64,000 nt of DNA from an uncultured Xanthomonas sp. (GTDB taxonomy: Bacteria; Pseudomonadota; Gammaproteobacteria; Xanthomonadales; Xanthomonadaceae). Where the stretch lies: contig CALTTS010000012.1 of the NCBI GenBank assembly GCA_943912265.1, forward strand, positions 41,811 to 105,810, in the 5' to 3' direction. Shown here in pieces: positions 35,959 through 45,600 of this stretch. The translations under genes and the position numbers were made by a program. Numbering within the stretch: position 1 is the stretch's first letter; every line of letters starts with the position of its first letter. The notes under the pieces were generated by a model that ran no database searches, was not told the origin of the DNA, and was given only the letters and a program-made list of their open reading frames with translations.

Positions 35959-37554
35959 ATGCAAACCGAATTCGTCATCGTCGGCGGCCTGCTGGTCGCC
36001 GTCCTCGTCCTGCAGGTACTGGCCCTGCTGCGTCGCCAGGACGGGGGCAGGCTGGAGCAGGCCCTGCGCGAGGAAGCGCGCCAGGGCCGGGCGGAACTGC
36101 GCGAGCTGGTCGAGGCGCAGGCGCGCCAGCAGGGCGAGCGCCTGGACAGCTTCGCCCGCAACCTGATCGACCTGTCCACCCGCACCGACGCGCGCCTGGA
36201 CCAGCTGCGCGACGCGCTCGGCGAGGATGCGCGCAAGGCGCGCGAGGAAAGCGCGGCCGCGCAGCAGCGCAACGGCGAGCTGCTGGCCGCGCGCCTGGCC
36301 GAGGTGCGCGCCCAGCTGGAAGCCTTCGGCCGCCATCAGGACGCGCGCATCGGCGCCTTCGGCCAGCAGCTGGCCGAGCTGGTCGCGCGCAGCGACACGC
36401 ACATGGCGGCGCTGCGCGAGGGCCTGGCCGAGGATGCGCGCAAGGCGCGCCAGGAATCCGTGGAATCCCAGCAGCGTTTCGCCGACGCGCTGGGCCTGCG
36501 CCTGAACGAGCTGACCGGCCGCAACGAGCAGCGCATCGGCGAAATGCGCGCCACCCTGGAGGAGCAGCTCAAGGCCCTGCAGGCCGGCAACGAGCACAAG
36601 CTCGAGCAGATGCGCGCCACGGTGGACGAGAAGCTGCAGAGCACACTCGCCACGCGCCTGGACTCGTCCTTCAAGCTGGTGTCCGAGCGGTTGGAGCAGG
36701 TGCAGCGCGGGTTGGGCGAGATGCAGCAGCTGGCCACCGGCGTGGGCGACCTCAAGCGCGTGCTGAGCAACGTCAAGAACCGCGGCAGCTGGGGCGAAGT
36801 GCAGCTGGACGCCATTCTCGAACAGACCCTCACCGCCGAGCAGTATGCGCGCGGGGTGAAGCTGCGCCCGGACGGCAACGAGATCGTCGATTTCGCCGTG
36901 CGCCTGCCCGGCCGCCAGTCGCACGATGCGCCGGTGTGGCTGCCGATCGATTCCAAGTTTCCGCGCGAGGACTACGAGCGCCTGATCGACGCGCAGGAAG
37001 CCGGCGATGCCGACGGCGTGCGCATTGCCGGCGGCCAGCTGGAAAAGGCGCTGCGGCTGCAGGCCAGGTCCATCTGCGAGAAGTACATCGCGCCGCCGCA
37101 CACCACCGATTTCGCGGTGATGTTCCTGCCTACCGAGGGCCTGTACGCCGAGGCGATCCGCCGCCCCGGCCTGACCGATGCGCTGCAGCGCGAATACCGC
37201 GTGGTGATCGCCGGGCCGACCACCGTCACCGCCCTGCTCAACAGCCTGCAGATGGGTTTCCGCACGCTGGCCATCGAGCAGCGTTCCAGCGAGGTATGGG
37301 CGCTGCTCGGCGCGGTGAAGAGCGAGTTCGGCAAGTTTGCCGGCATCCTCGAGAAGGCCGAGAAGCAGATCAACACCGTCGGCAAGAGCCTGGGCGATGC
37401 CAGCCGCAAGACCCGCACCATCGAACGCCGGCTGCGCGGGGTGGAGTCCCTGTCCGATGACGCCGCACGCGCCATGCTGGGCGAGGGCGACACGGAGATC
37501 GATGCCGAACCGGACTCCGCCGGCCTCGTCGGCCACGAAACTGGCGAAGACTGA
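35959..37554 (+). CDS. rmuC: DNA recombination protein RmuC
   Basis: RmuC-family protein (531 aa). One N-terminal membrane segment (about 4-22) is followed by a long coiled coil (about 25-260, rich in Arg, Glu, Gln and Ala with repeated EDARKAR blocks). The conserved RmuC domain (about 265-470) has GSWGEVQLDAILEQ, LPIDSKFPREDYERL and VVIAGPTTVTALLNSLQMGF. It limits inverted-repeat recombination and has a nuclease-like fold. A hairpin overlapping its stop codon probably ends the transcript. Confidence 0.94.
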   Translation: MQTEFVIVGGLLVAVLVLQVLALLRRQDGGRLEQALREEARQGRAELRELVEAQARQQGERLDSFARNLIDLSTRTDARLDQLRDALGEDARKAREESAAAQQRNGELLAARLAEVRAQLEAFGRHQDARIGAFGQQLAELVARSDTHMAALREGLAEDARKARQESVESQQRFADALGLRLNELTGRNEQRIGEMRATLEEQLKALQAGNEHKLEQMRATVDEKLQSTLATRLDSSFKLVSERLEQVQRGLGEMQQLATGVGDLKRVLSNVKNRGSWGEVQLDAILEQTLTAEQYARGVKLRPDGNEIVDFAVRLPGRQSHDAPVWLPIDSKFPREDYERLIDAQEAGDADGVRIAGGQLEKALRLQARSICEKYIAPPHTTDFAVMFLPTEGLYAEAIRRPGLTDALQREYRVVIAGPTTVTALLNSLQMGFRTLAIEQRSSEVWALLGAVKSEFGKFAGILEKAEKQINTVGKSLGDASRKTRTIERRLRGVESLSDDAARAMLGEGDTEIDAEPDSAGLVGHETGED

Positions 37555-37588
37555 CAGGATGCAGGCATCTTCGGTGCCTGCATCCTGT
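37554..37588 (+). terminator. hairpin at the end of rmuC
   Basis: A perfect 14-bp stem, ACAGGATGCAGGCA (37554-37567) with TGCCTGCATCCTGT (37575-37588), around a 7-base loop. It starts at the last base of the rmuC stop codon. No T tract follows, so it may act as a terminator or as a 3'-end protecting structure. Confidence 0.6.
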
Positions 37589-37667
37589 CGCGCCAAACCT
37601 CATCTTCCGTTCCGTCCCGTTCGCCTATGCTGGCGTCCCGTTCCGGCATGCAACAGGAGAATCCACC

Positions 37668-38213
37668 ATGAGCACCCCGATCCAATCCATCCCGCTGAAG
37701 ACCATCGATGGCGCGCCCGCCACGTTGGGCGACTACGCAGGCAAGGTGTTGCTGGTGGTCAACGTCGCGTCCAAGTGCGGCCTGACCCCGCAGTACGAAG
37801 GGCTGGAGAAGCTCTACAAGCAAAAGCAGGCCGCAGGCCTGGAAGTGCTCGGCTTCCCGGCCAACGATTTCAAGCAGCAGGAGCCGGGCAGCGATGAGGA
37901 GATCAAGCAGTTCTGCTCGCTGACCTACGACGTCACCTTCCCGATGTTCTCCAAGATCGCCGTCACCGGCGCGGACATCCATCCGCTGTATGCCGCCTTG
38001 ATTGCCGCGCAGCCGCAGGCCGCCGGGGAAGGTCCGTGGCGGCAGAAGCTGGAAAGCCTCGGCATCGCCGCCAATCCCGCTCCCGGCATCCTGTGGAACT
38101 TCGAGAAGTTCCTGATCGGCAAGGATGGGGCGGTGGTCGCGCGCTTTGCGCCGAACACGCCGGCCGACGATCCCGCGCTGCTGGCTGCCATCGAGGCTGC
38201 ACTGGCGGCCTGA
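37668..38213 (+). CDS. glutathione peroxidase (thiol peroxidase) family protein
   Basis: Cys-type glutathione peroxidase family enzyme (181 aa). The peroxidatic Cys37 lies in NVASKCGLTPQY; Gln71, Trp143 and Asn144 (WNFEKFLIGKDG) complete the usual tetrad. The segment that is FPCNQF in many relatives reads FPANDF (63-68), so the common resolving cysteine position is alanine; another cysteine (Cys83) or an external thiol must reduce the enzyme. It detoxifies organic peroxides with thioredoxin or glutathione. ATG 37668 follows CAGGAGAA. A strong terminator follows. Confidence 0.92.
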   Translation: MSTPIQSIPLKTIDGAPATLGDYAGKVLLVVNVASKCGLTPQYEGLEKLYKQKQAAGLEVLGFPANDFKQQEPGSDEEIKQFCSLTYDVTFPMFSKIAVTGADIHPLYAALIAAQPQAAGEGPWRQKLESLGIAANPAPGILWNFEKFLIGKDGAVVARFAPNTPADDPALLAAIEAALAA

Positions 38214-38241
38214 GCCTCCGGCCTTCGCGGCCGCCGCGCAT

Positions 38242-38278
38242 CACGAAAAAGGCCCGGGAATCCCGGGCCTTTTTCGTG
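38242..38278. terminator. bidirectional intrinsic terminator between gpx and mlaA
   Basis: Hairpin CACGAAAAAGGCCCGGGA with TCCCGGGCCTTTTTCGTG around a single A. The A run on one side and T run on the other let it work for both the peroxidase gene and the leftward mla operon, whose last stop is 16 bases away. Confidence 0.9.
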
Positions 38279-38293
38279 TCGCCGATACGCCGG

Positions 38294-39325
38294 TCACTTC
38301 ACCGGACTGAGCATCGGGATGGCGCTGCCCGGAACGGTCTGGTCGCGGTCCTGATCTTCGGCTTCGTCGCCGGGCTTGTGCCGGCGGTCGTGCTCGATCT
38401 GGTAGGCGCGGCGCTGCATCCAGGCATCGCGGGTCAGGGCGTACTCGTCCGGCGCGCCCTCGCGCAGGCTGTCCAGCGACAGCAGCTGCGAGCGGGTGTC
38501 CACCAGTTGCAGGCCTTGCAGGCCGATGCGCAGCTTGTCGCTGTCCACGTAGCTCACCGGAGACATCGGGATGTCGCCGGCCAGCCCGAACGTGTCGCGC
38601 ACGGTGCGCGGGCCGAAGAACGGCAGTTCCAGGTAACGCGAACGCTGCCAGCCCCAAGTGCCGAAGGTCTGGCCGAAGTCTTCACTGCGGCGCTTCATTT
38701 TCAGGTCGCTGGCCGGGTCGAACAGGCCGCCGATGCCCAGCGTGGTGTTGACCACGAAGCGGCCCAGTGTCTGCACCGCGTCACGCGGCCGGCCCTGCAG
38801 CAGCTGGTTGACCATCGTCAACGGCGAGGACAGGTTGTCGAAGAAGTTGGTCACGCCCAGGCGCATCGGGTGCGGCACCACGTTGACGTAGGCGGTGGCC
38901 AGCGGATGGGCGACATAGCGGTCCACGACCAGGTTGAACTTGTGGATGCGCCGGTTCATCGGCTCCCACGGGTCGTAGATGGCATCGCGGTTGGCGGTCG
39001 CGCCGGCATTGCCGTCGGCGGCATTCGAGGCAGCGGGGGCATTGCCGTACAGCGCGGAGAAATCGTCGCCGGCCTCGGTCGCCGGAGCGGCATCGCCGGC
39101 CGCCTGCGTGGCGACGGCATCCGTGGCGGGCGCCGGCGTCGCTGGCGCTTCCGGCGTGTGGCCGCTCACGGCGTCCGGTGCGGGTGCCGCGACATCGGCC
39201 GGTGCTGCGGCTGCGGCCGGTTCGGCGGGCGTGGCCGGCGCCGTCTGCCTGGGCGCTTGCCCGGCACAGGCGCCCAAGGCGAGAACGAGCAGCGAGGCAA
39301 GGATGCGGGGGAGGGCGGTGTTCAT
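38294..39325 (-). CDS. mlaA: MlaA/VacJ-family outer-membrane lipoprotein
   Basis: Lipoprotein of the Mla pathway (343 aa). Lipobox LALGAC gives a lipidated Cys20. Residues 21-110 are a long Ala/Pro/Thr-rich linker, longer than in E. coli MlaA (about 250 aa in total). The conserved domain begins DPWEPMNRRIHKFN and includes NTTLGIGGLFDPA, EDFGQTFGTWG and PFFGPRTVRD. It removes mislocated phospholipid from the outer leaflet and passes it to MlaC. It is the last gene of mlaFEDCBA, overlapping mlaB as ATGA. The C-terminal tail after the domain is Asp/Arg-rich. Confidence 0.93.
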   Translation of the reverse strand: MNTALPRILASLLVLALGACAGQAPRQTAPATPAEPAAAAAPADVAAPAPDAVSGHTPEAPATPAPATDAVATQAAGDAAPATEAGDDFSALYGNAPAASNAADGNAGATANRDAIYDPWEPMNRRIHKFNLVVDRYVAHPLATAYVNVVPHPMRLGVTNFFDNLSSPLTMVNQLLQGRPRDAVQTLGRFVVNTTLGIGGLFDPASDLKMKRRSEDFGQTFGTWGWQRSRYLELPFFGPRTVRDTFGLAGDIPMSPVSYVDSDKLRIGLQGLQLVDTRSQLLSLDSLREGAPDEYALTRDAWMQRRAYQIEHDRRHKPGDEAEDQDRDQTVPGSAIPMLSPVK

Positions 39326-39639
39326 GGCGAAATACCTTCGGCGGAGGTCTGGAAGCCGAGATCGGCCTCCATGCGATAGGCGCGGCGCAGCTCGTCCAGT
39401 TCCGGCGGAACGCCGGTCAGCGCGATGGCGGTGCCGCAGTGGCGCAACCGCTCGCACAACTCGGCCACCAGCGCCAGGCCGGCGCTGTCCACGCCGGAGA
39501 CGGCGCTCAGGTCGAGGCGGCGGACGCCTTCCAGCAAGGGTTGCAGCTGCTTCCACAATGCCGGCGCGCCGGCACGGTCGAGCCGGCCGGCCAGCACCAG
39601 CGCATCGCCGTCGCGCCGCGGCAGCGCGTCACTTGCCAC
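39322..39639 (-). CDS. mlaB: MlaB STAS-domain protein
   Basis: STAS-domain subunit (105 aa) of the inner-membrane MlaFEDB complex. LDLSAVSGVDSAGLALVAEL (residues 42-61) is the STAS signature, with Asp-Ser at the site used in related proteins. It binds MlaF in the cytoplasm and stabilises the ATPase. It overlaps mlaC by 11 bases at its start and mlaA by an ATGA at its end. Sequence identity within this family is low, so the operon position carries much of the call. Confidence 0.88.
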   Translation of the reverse strand: MASDALPRRDGDALVLAGRLDRAGAPALWKQLQPLLEGVRRLDLSAVSGVDSAGLALVAELCERLRHCGTAIALTGVPPELDELRRAYRMEADLGFQTSAEGISP

Positions 39640-40324
39640 GGGCGGGCTTGCCGTTGCCGGTGGCCGGTTGCGTCACCTGCAAGGTGCCGTTGCGGATGTC
39701 GGCGGCGACCTGGGCGATGGACTTCTGCCGCAGCGGCGTGTCGAACTGGTTGCGGAAGGTCTGCACGTAGGAGATGCCTTCGATCACCACGTCGAAGATG
39801 CGCCACTGGCCGCCGGTGTTGCGCACGCGGTAGATCACCGGCGTCGGGTCGGCGCCCTGGCGGACCAGGTCGGTGGCCACTTCCACGCCGAGGTTGTTGG
39901 GCAGCGTGGTGACCGATTTCACCTTGAAGCTCGGGTGGCCTTCGAAACCGAGCAGGGCCGAGCCGTAACGCTGGGTCAGGCTGTCCACCAGCGCGTCGGC
40001 GAACAGCTTCACGTCGGCGTCCGAAGCGCCGCGCGCATGGATGCCGAGCACGGCGCGCGCGGCGGTCGTACGGTCGAAGGTGTTGTTCAGCTCGGTGCCG
40101 ATGTATTGCTTCAGCGCTGCCGGGTTGGCCTTGAACTCGGCCCGGCGCTGCTGCAGCGTGGTCAGGATGCGGTTGCTGTTGGTCAGCACGAACTGGCCGG
40201 CCTGGCTCTGTGCGGCCGCGGCGGCCATACCGGCTTGGGCGAAGGACACCGCCGGCATTGCGGCGGCGAACGCCGAGGCGAGGGCGAGGGAAAGGAAGCG
40301 GATCTTCATGTTGCGGGTCTTCAT
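39629..40324 (-). CDS. mlaC: MlaC periplasmic phospholipid-binding protein
   Basis: Periplasmic shuttle of the Mla system (Ttg2 family, 231 aa). A signal peptide ends near AVSFAQA (about residue 30). Landmarks: NTFDRTTAARAVLG, DALVDSLTQRYGSALLGF, YRVRNTGGQWRIFDVVIEGISYVQTFRNQF. It carries phospholipid between MlaA and MlaD. ATG 40324 overlaps the mlaD stop as ATGA; Met6 at 40309 is an alternative and would give a signal peptide just as good. Confidence 0.93.
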   Translation of the reverse strand: MKTRNMKIRFLSLALASAFAAAMPAVSFAQAGMAAAAAQSQAGQFVLTNSNRILTTLQQRRAEFKANPAALKQYIGTELNNTFDRTTAARAVLGIHARGASDADVKLFADALVDSLTQRYGSALLGFEGHPSFKVKSVTTLPNNLGVEVATDLVRQGADPTPVIYRVRNTGGQWRIFDVVIEGISYVQTFRNQFDTPLRQKSIAQVAADIRNGTLQVTQPATGNGKPARGK

Positions 40325-40842
40325 GGGGTTGTTCCGGTCTGCGGGGCTGCGGCACCGGATGCGTCGGACGCATCGGAGGATTTGCCGCCGCCGCTGAACA
40401 TGTACTTGCCGACCAGTTGGATCAGGTCCACGGCCGGCTGGGTGTAGGCGATCTGGCCGCCAGGCTGCAGGTTGTCCGGCGAACCGCCCGGTTCCAGGCC
40501 GATGTAGCTGTCGCCGAGCAGGCCGCTGGTGTAGATGCCCGCGGAGGTGTCCGAGGGCAGGTCCTTGTACTGGTCGCTGATCGACAGGGTGACCACCGAG
40601 TCGAACTTGACCGGGTCCAGCGCGATCTTGTCGACCTGGCCGATGGACACGCCGCCGATGCGCACCGGCGCGCGCTCGCGCAGCTGGCCGATCTGGCTGA
40701 AGTGCGCGGTCAGCGTGTAGTGGCCGCCGGTGCTGCCGATCTTGCGGTTGGTGGAAGCCAGCGCCAGCACCAGCAGCGAGGCCAGGCCCAGCAGCAGGAA
40801 GGCACCGACGGAAAATTCGAGGCGGGGTCCACGGATGGCCAT
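40321..40842 (-). CDS. mlaD: MlaD MCE-domain protein
   Basis: Substrate-binding subunit of the MlaFEDB transporter (173 aa). One N-terminal membrane anchor (about 10-30, VGAFLLLGLASLLVLALA) is followed by a single MCE domain with APVRIGGVSIGQV and GLLGDSYIGLEPGG. MlaD forms a hexameric ring in the periplasm with a lipid channel. The Ser/Asp/Ala/Gly-rich tail has no fold. It lies 9 bases after mlaE. Confidence 0.94.
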   Translation of the reverse strand: MAIRGPRLEFSVGAFLLLGLASLLVLALASTNRKIGSTGGHYTLTAHFSQIGQLRERAPVRIGGVSIGQVDKIALDPVKFDSVVTLSISDQYKDLPSDTSAGIYTSGLLGDSYIGLEPGGSPDNLQPGGQIAYTQPAVDLIQLVGKYMFSGGGKSSDASDASGAAAPQTGTTP

Positions 40843-40851
40843 GAGCGGTAC

Positions 40852-41601
40852 TCAGTTGAACAGCAAGGCGGAAATGACGAAGTTGAACATCAGCACCAGC
40901 AGCGAGGCGTTGACCACCGCGCGGGTGGTGGCCACCGAGGTGCCCTCGATGGTCGGCTCGGCGTTGAAGCCCACGTAGGCGGCCACCAGCGCGGCGACCG
41001 CGCCGAACACCGCCGCCTTCAGCAGTGACACGCCGAAGTCGTCCCACAGGTCCACGTTCGCCGACAGGTGCGACCAGAAGCCGCCGTTGTCGATGCCCAG
41101 CACCTGCACCGCCTCGAACCAGCCGGCGCAGATCGCCAGCGCCACGAAGATGCCGGTGAGCAACGGCACGGTCAGCACCGCCGCCCAGAAGCGCGGCGCC
41201 ACCGCGCGCGCCACCGGGTCGATGGCCATCAGCTCCAGCGCCTTGATCTGGTCGGTGGCGCGCATCAGCCCCAGCTCGGCGGCGATCGAGCTGCCGGCGC
41301 GGCCGATGAACAGCAGCGCGGTCAGCACCGGCGCCAGCTCGCGGTACAGCGACAGCCCCAGCAGCGTGGGCAGCGCGTCCACCGCGCCGTAGGTGGTCAG
41401 GGTGCGGTAGCCCTGCAGGGTCAGCACCAGGCCGACGAAGGCGCCGCCGACCACGATGATCGGCAGCGAGCGCGCGCCGATCTTGTAGATCTCGCGCACC
41501 AGTTCGGAGAACAGTTCGCGGGTCGGTGCCGAGCCGCGCAGCACGGTCAGTGCGAACAGGCCGGAGCGGCCCAGTGCCCGGATCGAGGAAGCGAAGGCCA
41601 T
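40852..41601 (-). CDS. mlaE: MlaE permease
   Basis: Permease subunit of the Mla ABC transporter (249 aa), five to six membrane helices. The family block VGGAFVGLVLTLQGYRTL, ALLFIGRAGSSIAAELGLMRATDQIKALELM and DFGVSLLKAAVFGAV is well preserved. The start is ATG 41601, sharing one base with the mlaF stop; a GTG one codon earlier is possible. Confidence 0.94.
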   Translation of the reverse strand: MAFASSIRALGRSGLFALTVLRGSAPTRELFSELVREIYKIGARSLPIIVVGGAFVGLVLTLQGYRTLTTYGAVDALPTLLGLSLYRELAPVLTALLFIGRAGSSIAAELGLMRATDQIKALELMAIDPVARAVAPRFWAAVLTVPLLTGIFVALAICAGWFEAVQVLGIDNGGFWSHLSANVDLWDDFGVSLLKAAVFGAVAALVAAYVGFNAEPTIEGTSVATTRAVVNASLLVLMFNFVISALLFN

Positions 41602-42398
41602 CACGCGGCCTCCTGACCGTAATTGCGCACCGGCGCGTCGAAAGGGATCGGGCCGTCCGGCTCGCCCAGCAGGAACTGCCGCACCAGCGGGTCGGTGCTG
41701 TCCTGCAACTGCGCCGGGGTGCCGGCAAAGACGATGCCGCCGTTGGCGATCACCACCGCCTGGTCGCAGATCGGCAGGGTCTCGCGGACGTGGTGGCTGA
41801 CGATGATGCTGGTCAGGCCGAGGGTGTCGTTGAGGCGCTTGATCAGGCTCATGATCACGCCGCTGGCGATCGGGTCCAGGCCGGTCAGCGGTTCGTCGTA
41901 GAGCATCAGCGGCGGGTCCAGCGCGATCGCCCGCGCCAGCGCCACGCGCCGGGCCATGCCGCCGGACAGCTCGCGCGGCCAGGCGTCGGCGGCGGCCAGC
42001 AGGCCCACCGCGTGCAGCTTCATCCGCACCAGCCGCTGCAGCACCGGCTCGGGCAGGCGCGCATGCGCGCGCAGCGGCAGGGCCACGTTCTCGGCGGTGG
42101 TCAGGTCGGTCAGCAGGCCGTTGCCCTGCAGCAGCACGCCGAGGTTCTTGCGCATCTCCAGCAGCGCGCGGGTGCCGGCCGGCACCGGCCGGCCGAGCAC
42201 CTCCACCGTGCCCGCGGCCGCCTGCAGCTCGCCGGTCAGCGCCGCCAGCAGGGTGGACTTGCCGCTGCCCGACGGGCCGAGCACGGTGGCGATGCCGCCG
42301 CGCGGCACCACCAGATCCAGGTCGCGCAGGATCGTGCGGCCGCCGCGGTCGATGCGGACGCCGGACAGGCGCACGGCGGGGGAAAGGTCTGCGGGCAT
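41601..42398 (-). CDS. mlaF: MlaF ATP-binding subunit
   Basis: ABC ATPase that energises phospholipid transport (265 aa). Walker A GPSGSGKST at 41-49, Q-loop LLQGNG, signature LSGGMARRVALARA, Walker B LMLYDEPLTGLDP, and the switch His in IIVSHHVRE. First gene of the leftward mla operon and divergent from recC. The 204-base divergent gap holds an AT-richer stretch near 42415-42490 where both promoters probably lie; no clear boxes stand out. Confidence 0.95.
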   Translation of the reverse strand: MPADLSPAVRLSGVRIDRGGRTILRDLDLVVPRGGIATVLGPSGSGKSTLLAALTGELQAAAGTVEVLGRPVPAGTRALLEMRKNLGVLLQGNGLLTDLTTAENVALPLRAHARLPEPVLQRLVRMKLHAVGLLAAADAWPRELSGGMARRVALARAIALDPPLMLYDEPLTGLDPIASGVIMSLIKRLNDTLGLTSIIVSHHVRETLPICDQAVVIANGGIVFAGTPAQLQDSTDPLVRQFLLGEPDGPIPFDAPVRNYGQEAA

Positions 42399-42602
42399 GG
42401 AGGGCGGCGTTGGCTTAACGGAAATATGACAGGTGAGGATCGCGGCAGGCGCCTGAACAATAGCGAACCATGCGGTACAGCATTATCCGCTTTCGCGGCC
42501 GATCCTGCGAGCCCGGCCGGCGCAACGGGCCGTTGCGATGCATGCCGCCGTCGCGGCGGTGTCTCGCCGGATGCGACCCGGCTCCGGCAAGATGCACGCC
42601 GC

Positions 42603-45600
42603 ATGGACGACTTCCGCCTTTATCCCTCCAACGCGCTGGACGTGCTGGCCGGCCTGCTGGCGGCCGAACTGCGCACGCCGGTCGAAGGCGCCTCGCCGCT
42701 GGCCCCGGACATCATCCTGATCCCGCAGGTGGCGATGAAGCGCTGGCTGCAGGCCACGCTGGCGGCCGAGTACGGCATCGCCGCCAATCTCGAATTCACC
42801 ACGCCGGGCCAGTTCGTCGCGCGCGCGCTGGACGCCAACCTCGGCCCGGCCGCGGGCGACCTGGACATGGCGGCGATGCAGTGGCGCCTGTACGGCGCGC
42901 TGGCCGACCCGGCGGTGCGCGCGCAGCCGGCGCTGGCGCCGCTGGCCGCCTACCTGGCCGATGCCGACCCGCTCAAGCCGTGGGCGCTGGCCGGCGAACT
43001 GGCCTCGGTGCTGGAGAAATACCAGGCCTGGCGCCGCGACTGGCTGCTGCGCTGGGAGGCCGGCGCCGAACCGGACGACGCCCAGGCCGCGCTGTGGCGC
43101 GCGGTCGCGCGCGGCGTGCCGTACCGCGCCCGCCGCATCGGCGACTACCTGGCCCGCTTCGAGCGCGCCGATGCCCCGTTGCCGGCCGGCCTGCCGCCGC
43201 GCCTGTTCGCCTTCGCCACGCTCAACGTCTCGCCCGACGTGCTGCGCGTGCTGGCCACCCAGGCGCGCGCCGGCACGCTGCACTTCTACCTGCCCACGCC
43301 GGCCGCCGGCTGGTGGGGCGACCTGCAGACCGTGCGCGAACGCCTGCGCGCCGGCGCCACCGGCCCGGAGCTGTTCGCCGCCAGCGTGCAGGACAACCCG
43401 CTGCTGCAGGCCTGGGGCGCGGCCGGGCGCGACTTCATGGCCGTGCTCGGCGGCTACGAGGTGGTGCATCCGCGCGCCGAGGTCGAGGCCTACGTCGACC
43501 CGCTGCAGTCCGGCGCCAGGCCGCTGGCCGACGGCGGCCTCGGCGACAGCCTGCTGCGGCGCCTGCAGTCCGACCTGCTGCACCGCCGCGCCGCGCCGCC
43601 GCCGCTGGCGACCGCCGCCGATCCGCGCGCCTGCCTGCCGGCGCCGCGCCTGCACGACCCCAGCCTGCAGCTGCACGCCTGCCACACCCGCCTGCGCGAG
43701 CTGCAGGTGCTGCACGACCAGCTGCGCGCGCTGCTGGAGCCCGGTTCCCCGGAAGGCCGCCGCTTCGACCCGCCGCTGCAGCCGCGCGAGATCGCGGTGC
43801 TGGCGCCGGACATCGACCCCTACGTGCCGTACCTGGACGCGGTGTTCGGCGGCAGCGGCCACGGCGACGCCCTGCCGTGGGCGCTGGCCGACACCAGCCC
43901 GCTGGCCAGCGAACCGCTGGCCGAGGTGTTCCTGCGCCTGCTCGACCTGCCGGTCGCCCGCTTCGGCCTGGACGAGATCCTCGACCTGCTCGCCGCCGCG
44001 CCGGTGGCCGAGGCCGCCGGCCTGGATGCCGACGCGGTCGAACGCCTGCACGGCTGGCTGCGCCAGGCCGGCGCGCGCTGGGCGCTGGATGCCGGCCACC
44101 GCGAGGCGCTGGGCGCACCGGCCGACGATGCCTTCACTTGGCAGTTCGCGCTCGACCGCCTGCTGCTCGGCCATGCCACCGGCAGCGATGCCGAGGTCGC
44201 CGGCGTGGCCGCGTGGCCGGAGCTGGAAGGCGGCGCGCTGGCCGCGCTGGACACCCTGGTCCGGCTGCTGCGCGAACTGGCGCGGCAAGCGGAGAAGCTC
44301 GGCCAGCCCGGCACCGCCGCGCAGTGGCGCGAGCGCCTGCTGGGCCTGGTCGACGCGCTGCTGCCCGGCACGCCGGCGGCCCCGCGCGCGGCGCGCGCGC
44401 TCGAACGCCTGCGCAGCCTGATCCACGATTTCGCCAGGGCCGCCGAAGCGGCCGCCTACGCCGGCAACGTGCCGGCCGAAGTGGTGCGCGCGCACTTCGC
44501 CGACCTGCTCGCCCAGGCCGATACCCGCGCGCCGCTGCTCACCGGCGGCATCAGCTTCGGCCGCATGGTGCCGATGCGGCTGCTGCCGTTCCGCGCGATC
44601 TGCCTGCTCGGCATGAACGACGGCGACTTCCCGCGCCGCGACCCGGCCGCCGGGCTCAACCGCCTGGTGGCCGAACTGGGCACCGCGCAGCGCCGGCCCG
44701 GCGACCGCTCCACCCGCGAGGACGACCGCTTCCTGTTCCTGCAGCTGTTCGCTGCCGCGCAGGACGTGTTCTACCTCAGCTGGCTCGGCGCCGACCCGCG
44801 CGACGGCAGCGCGCGCGAGCCCTCGGTGCTGGTGGGCGAACTGCTCGATGCCGTCGCCGGCCAGCACGCCCTGGCCGCAGGCGAAACCCCGCCGGCGCGC
44901 CGGGCGCGGATCGCGCGGCAGATGATCGTGCGCCACCCGCTGCAGCCCTTCGCCCCGGCTGCGTTCGGCGGCGACGACGAACCGCGCCGTTTCAGCTACC
45001 GCGCGCAGTGGCGTCCGGCCGCCGGCCGCGTCGGCGGCGCGCGCGAGGCACCGGCGCCGTGGCTGGCCGATGCGCTGCCCGCGCCGGCCGCGGCCGAGGC
45101 GCGGGCGGATGACGCGCTGCCGCTGGAGGCGCTGCGCCGCTTCTTCGCCGACCCGCAGGGCCAGTTCCTCGCCCAGCGCCTGGGCATGCGCCTGCCCGAT
45201 GGCATCGAACGGGACGAGGACGTCGAACCGCTGGTGGTGCCCGCCGGCGGGCTGGACGGTTCGCGCGTGCGCCAGGCCGTGGTCGACGCGCTGCGCGAGG
45301 GCCGCGAGGCCGGCCTGCGCGAACGCCTGCGCGCGCGCGCGCTGCTGCCGTCCGGCGCACTCGGCGAACGCCAGTTCGACGCGCTGCTGGCGCAGGTGCG
45401 CCCGTATGCCGAGGCCTGTGCCGCGTGGTGTGCGGACGCGGCGCTGGCGACGCGGCGCTTCGAGGTCGAGATCGACGGCCTGCGCCTGCACGCGCGGGTG
45501 GCCGACCTGCATCCGCGCGGGCTGGTGCGGCTGCGGCCCGGCGCGCTCACCGGCCCCGCCGCGCTGCGCTGGGGGCTGGACTGGCTGCTGGCCAGCGCCG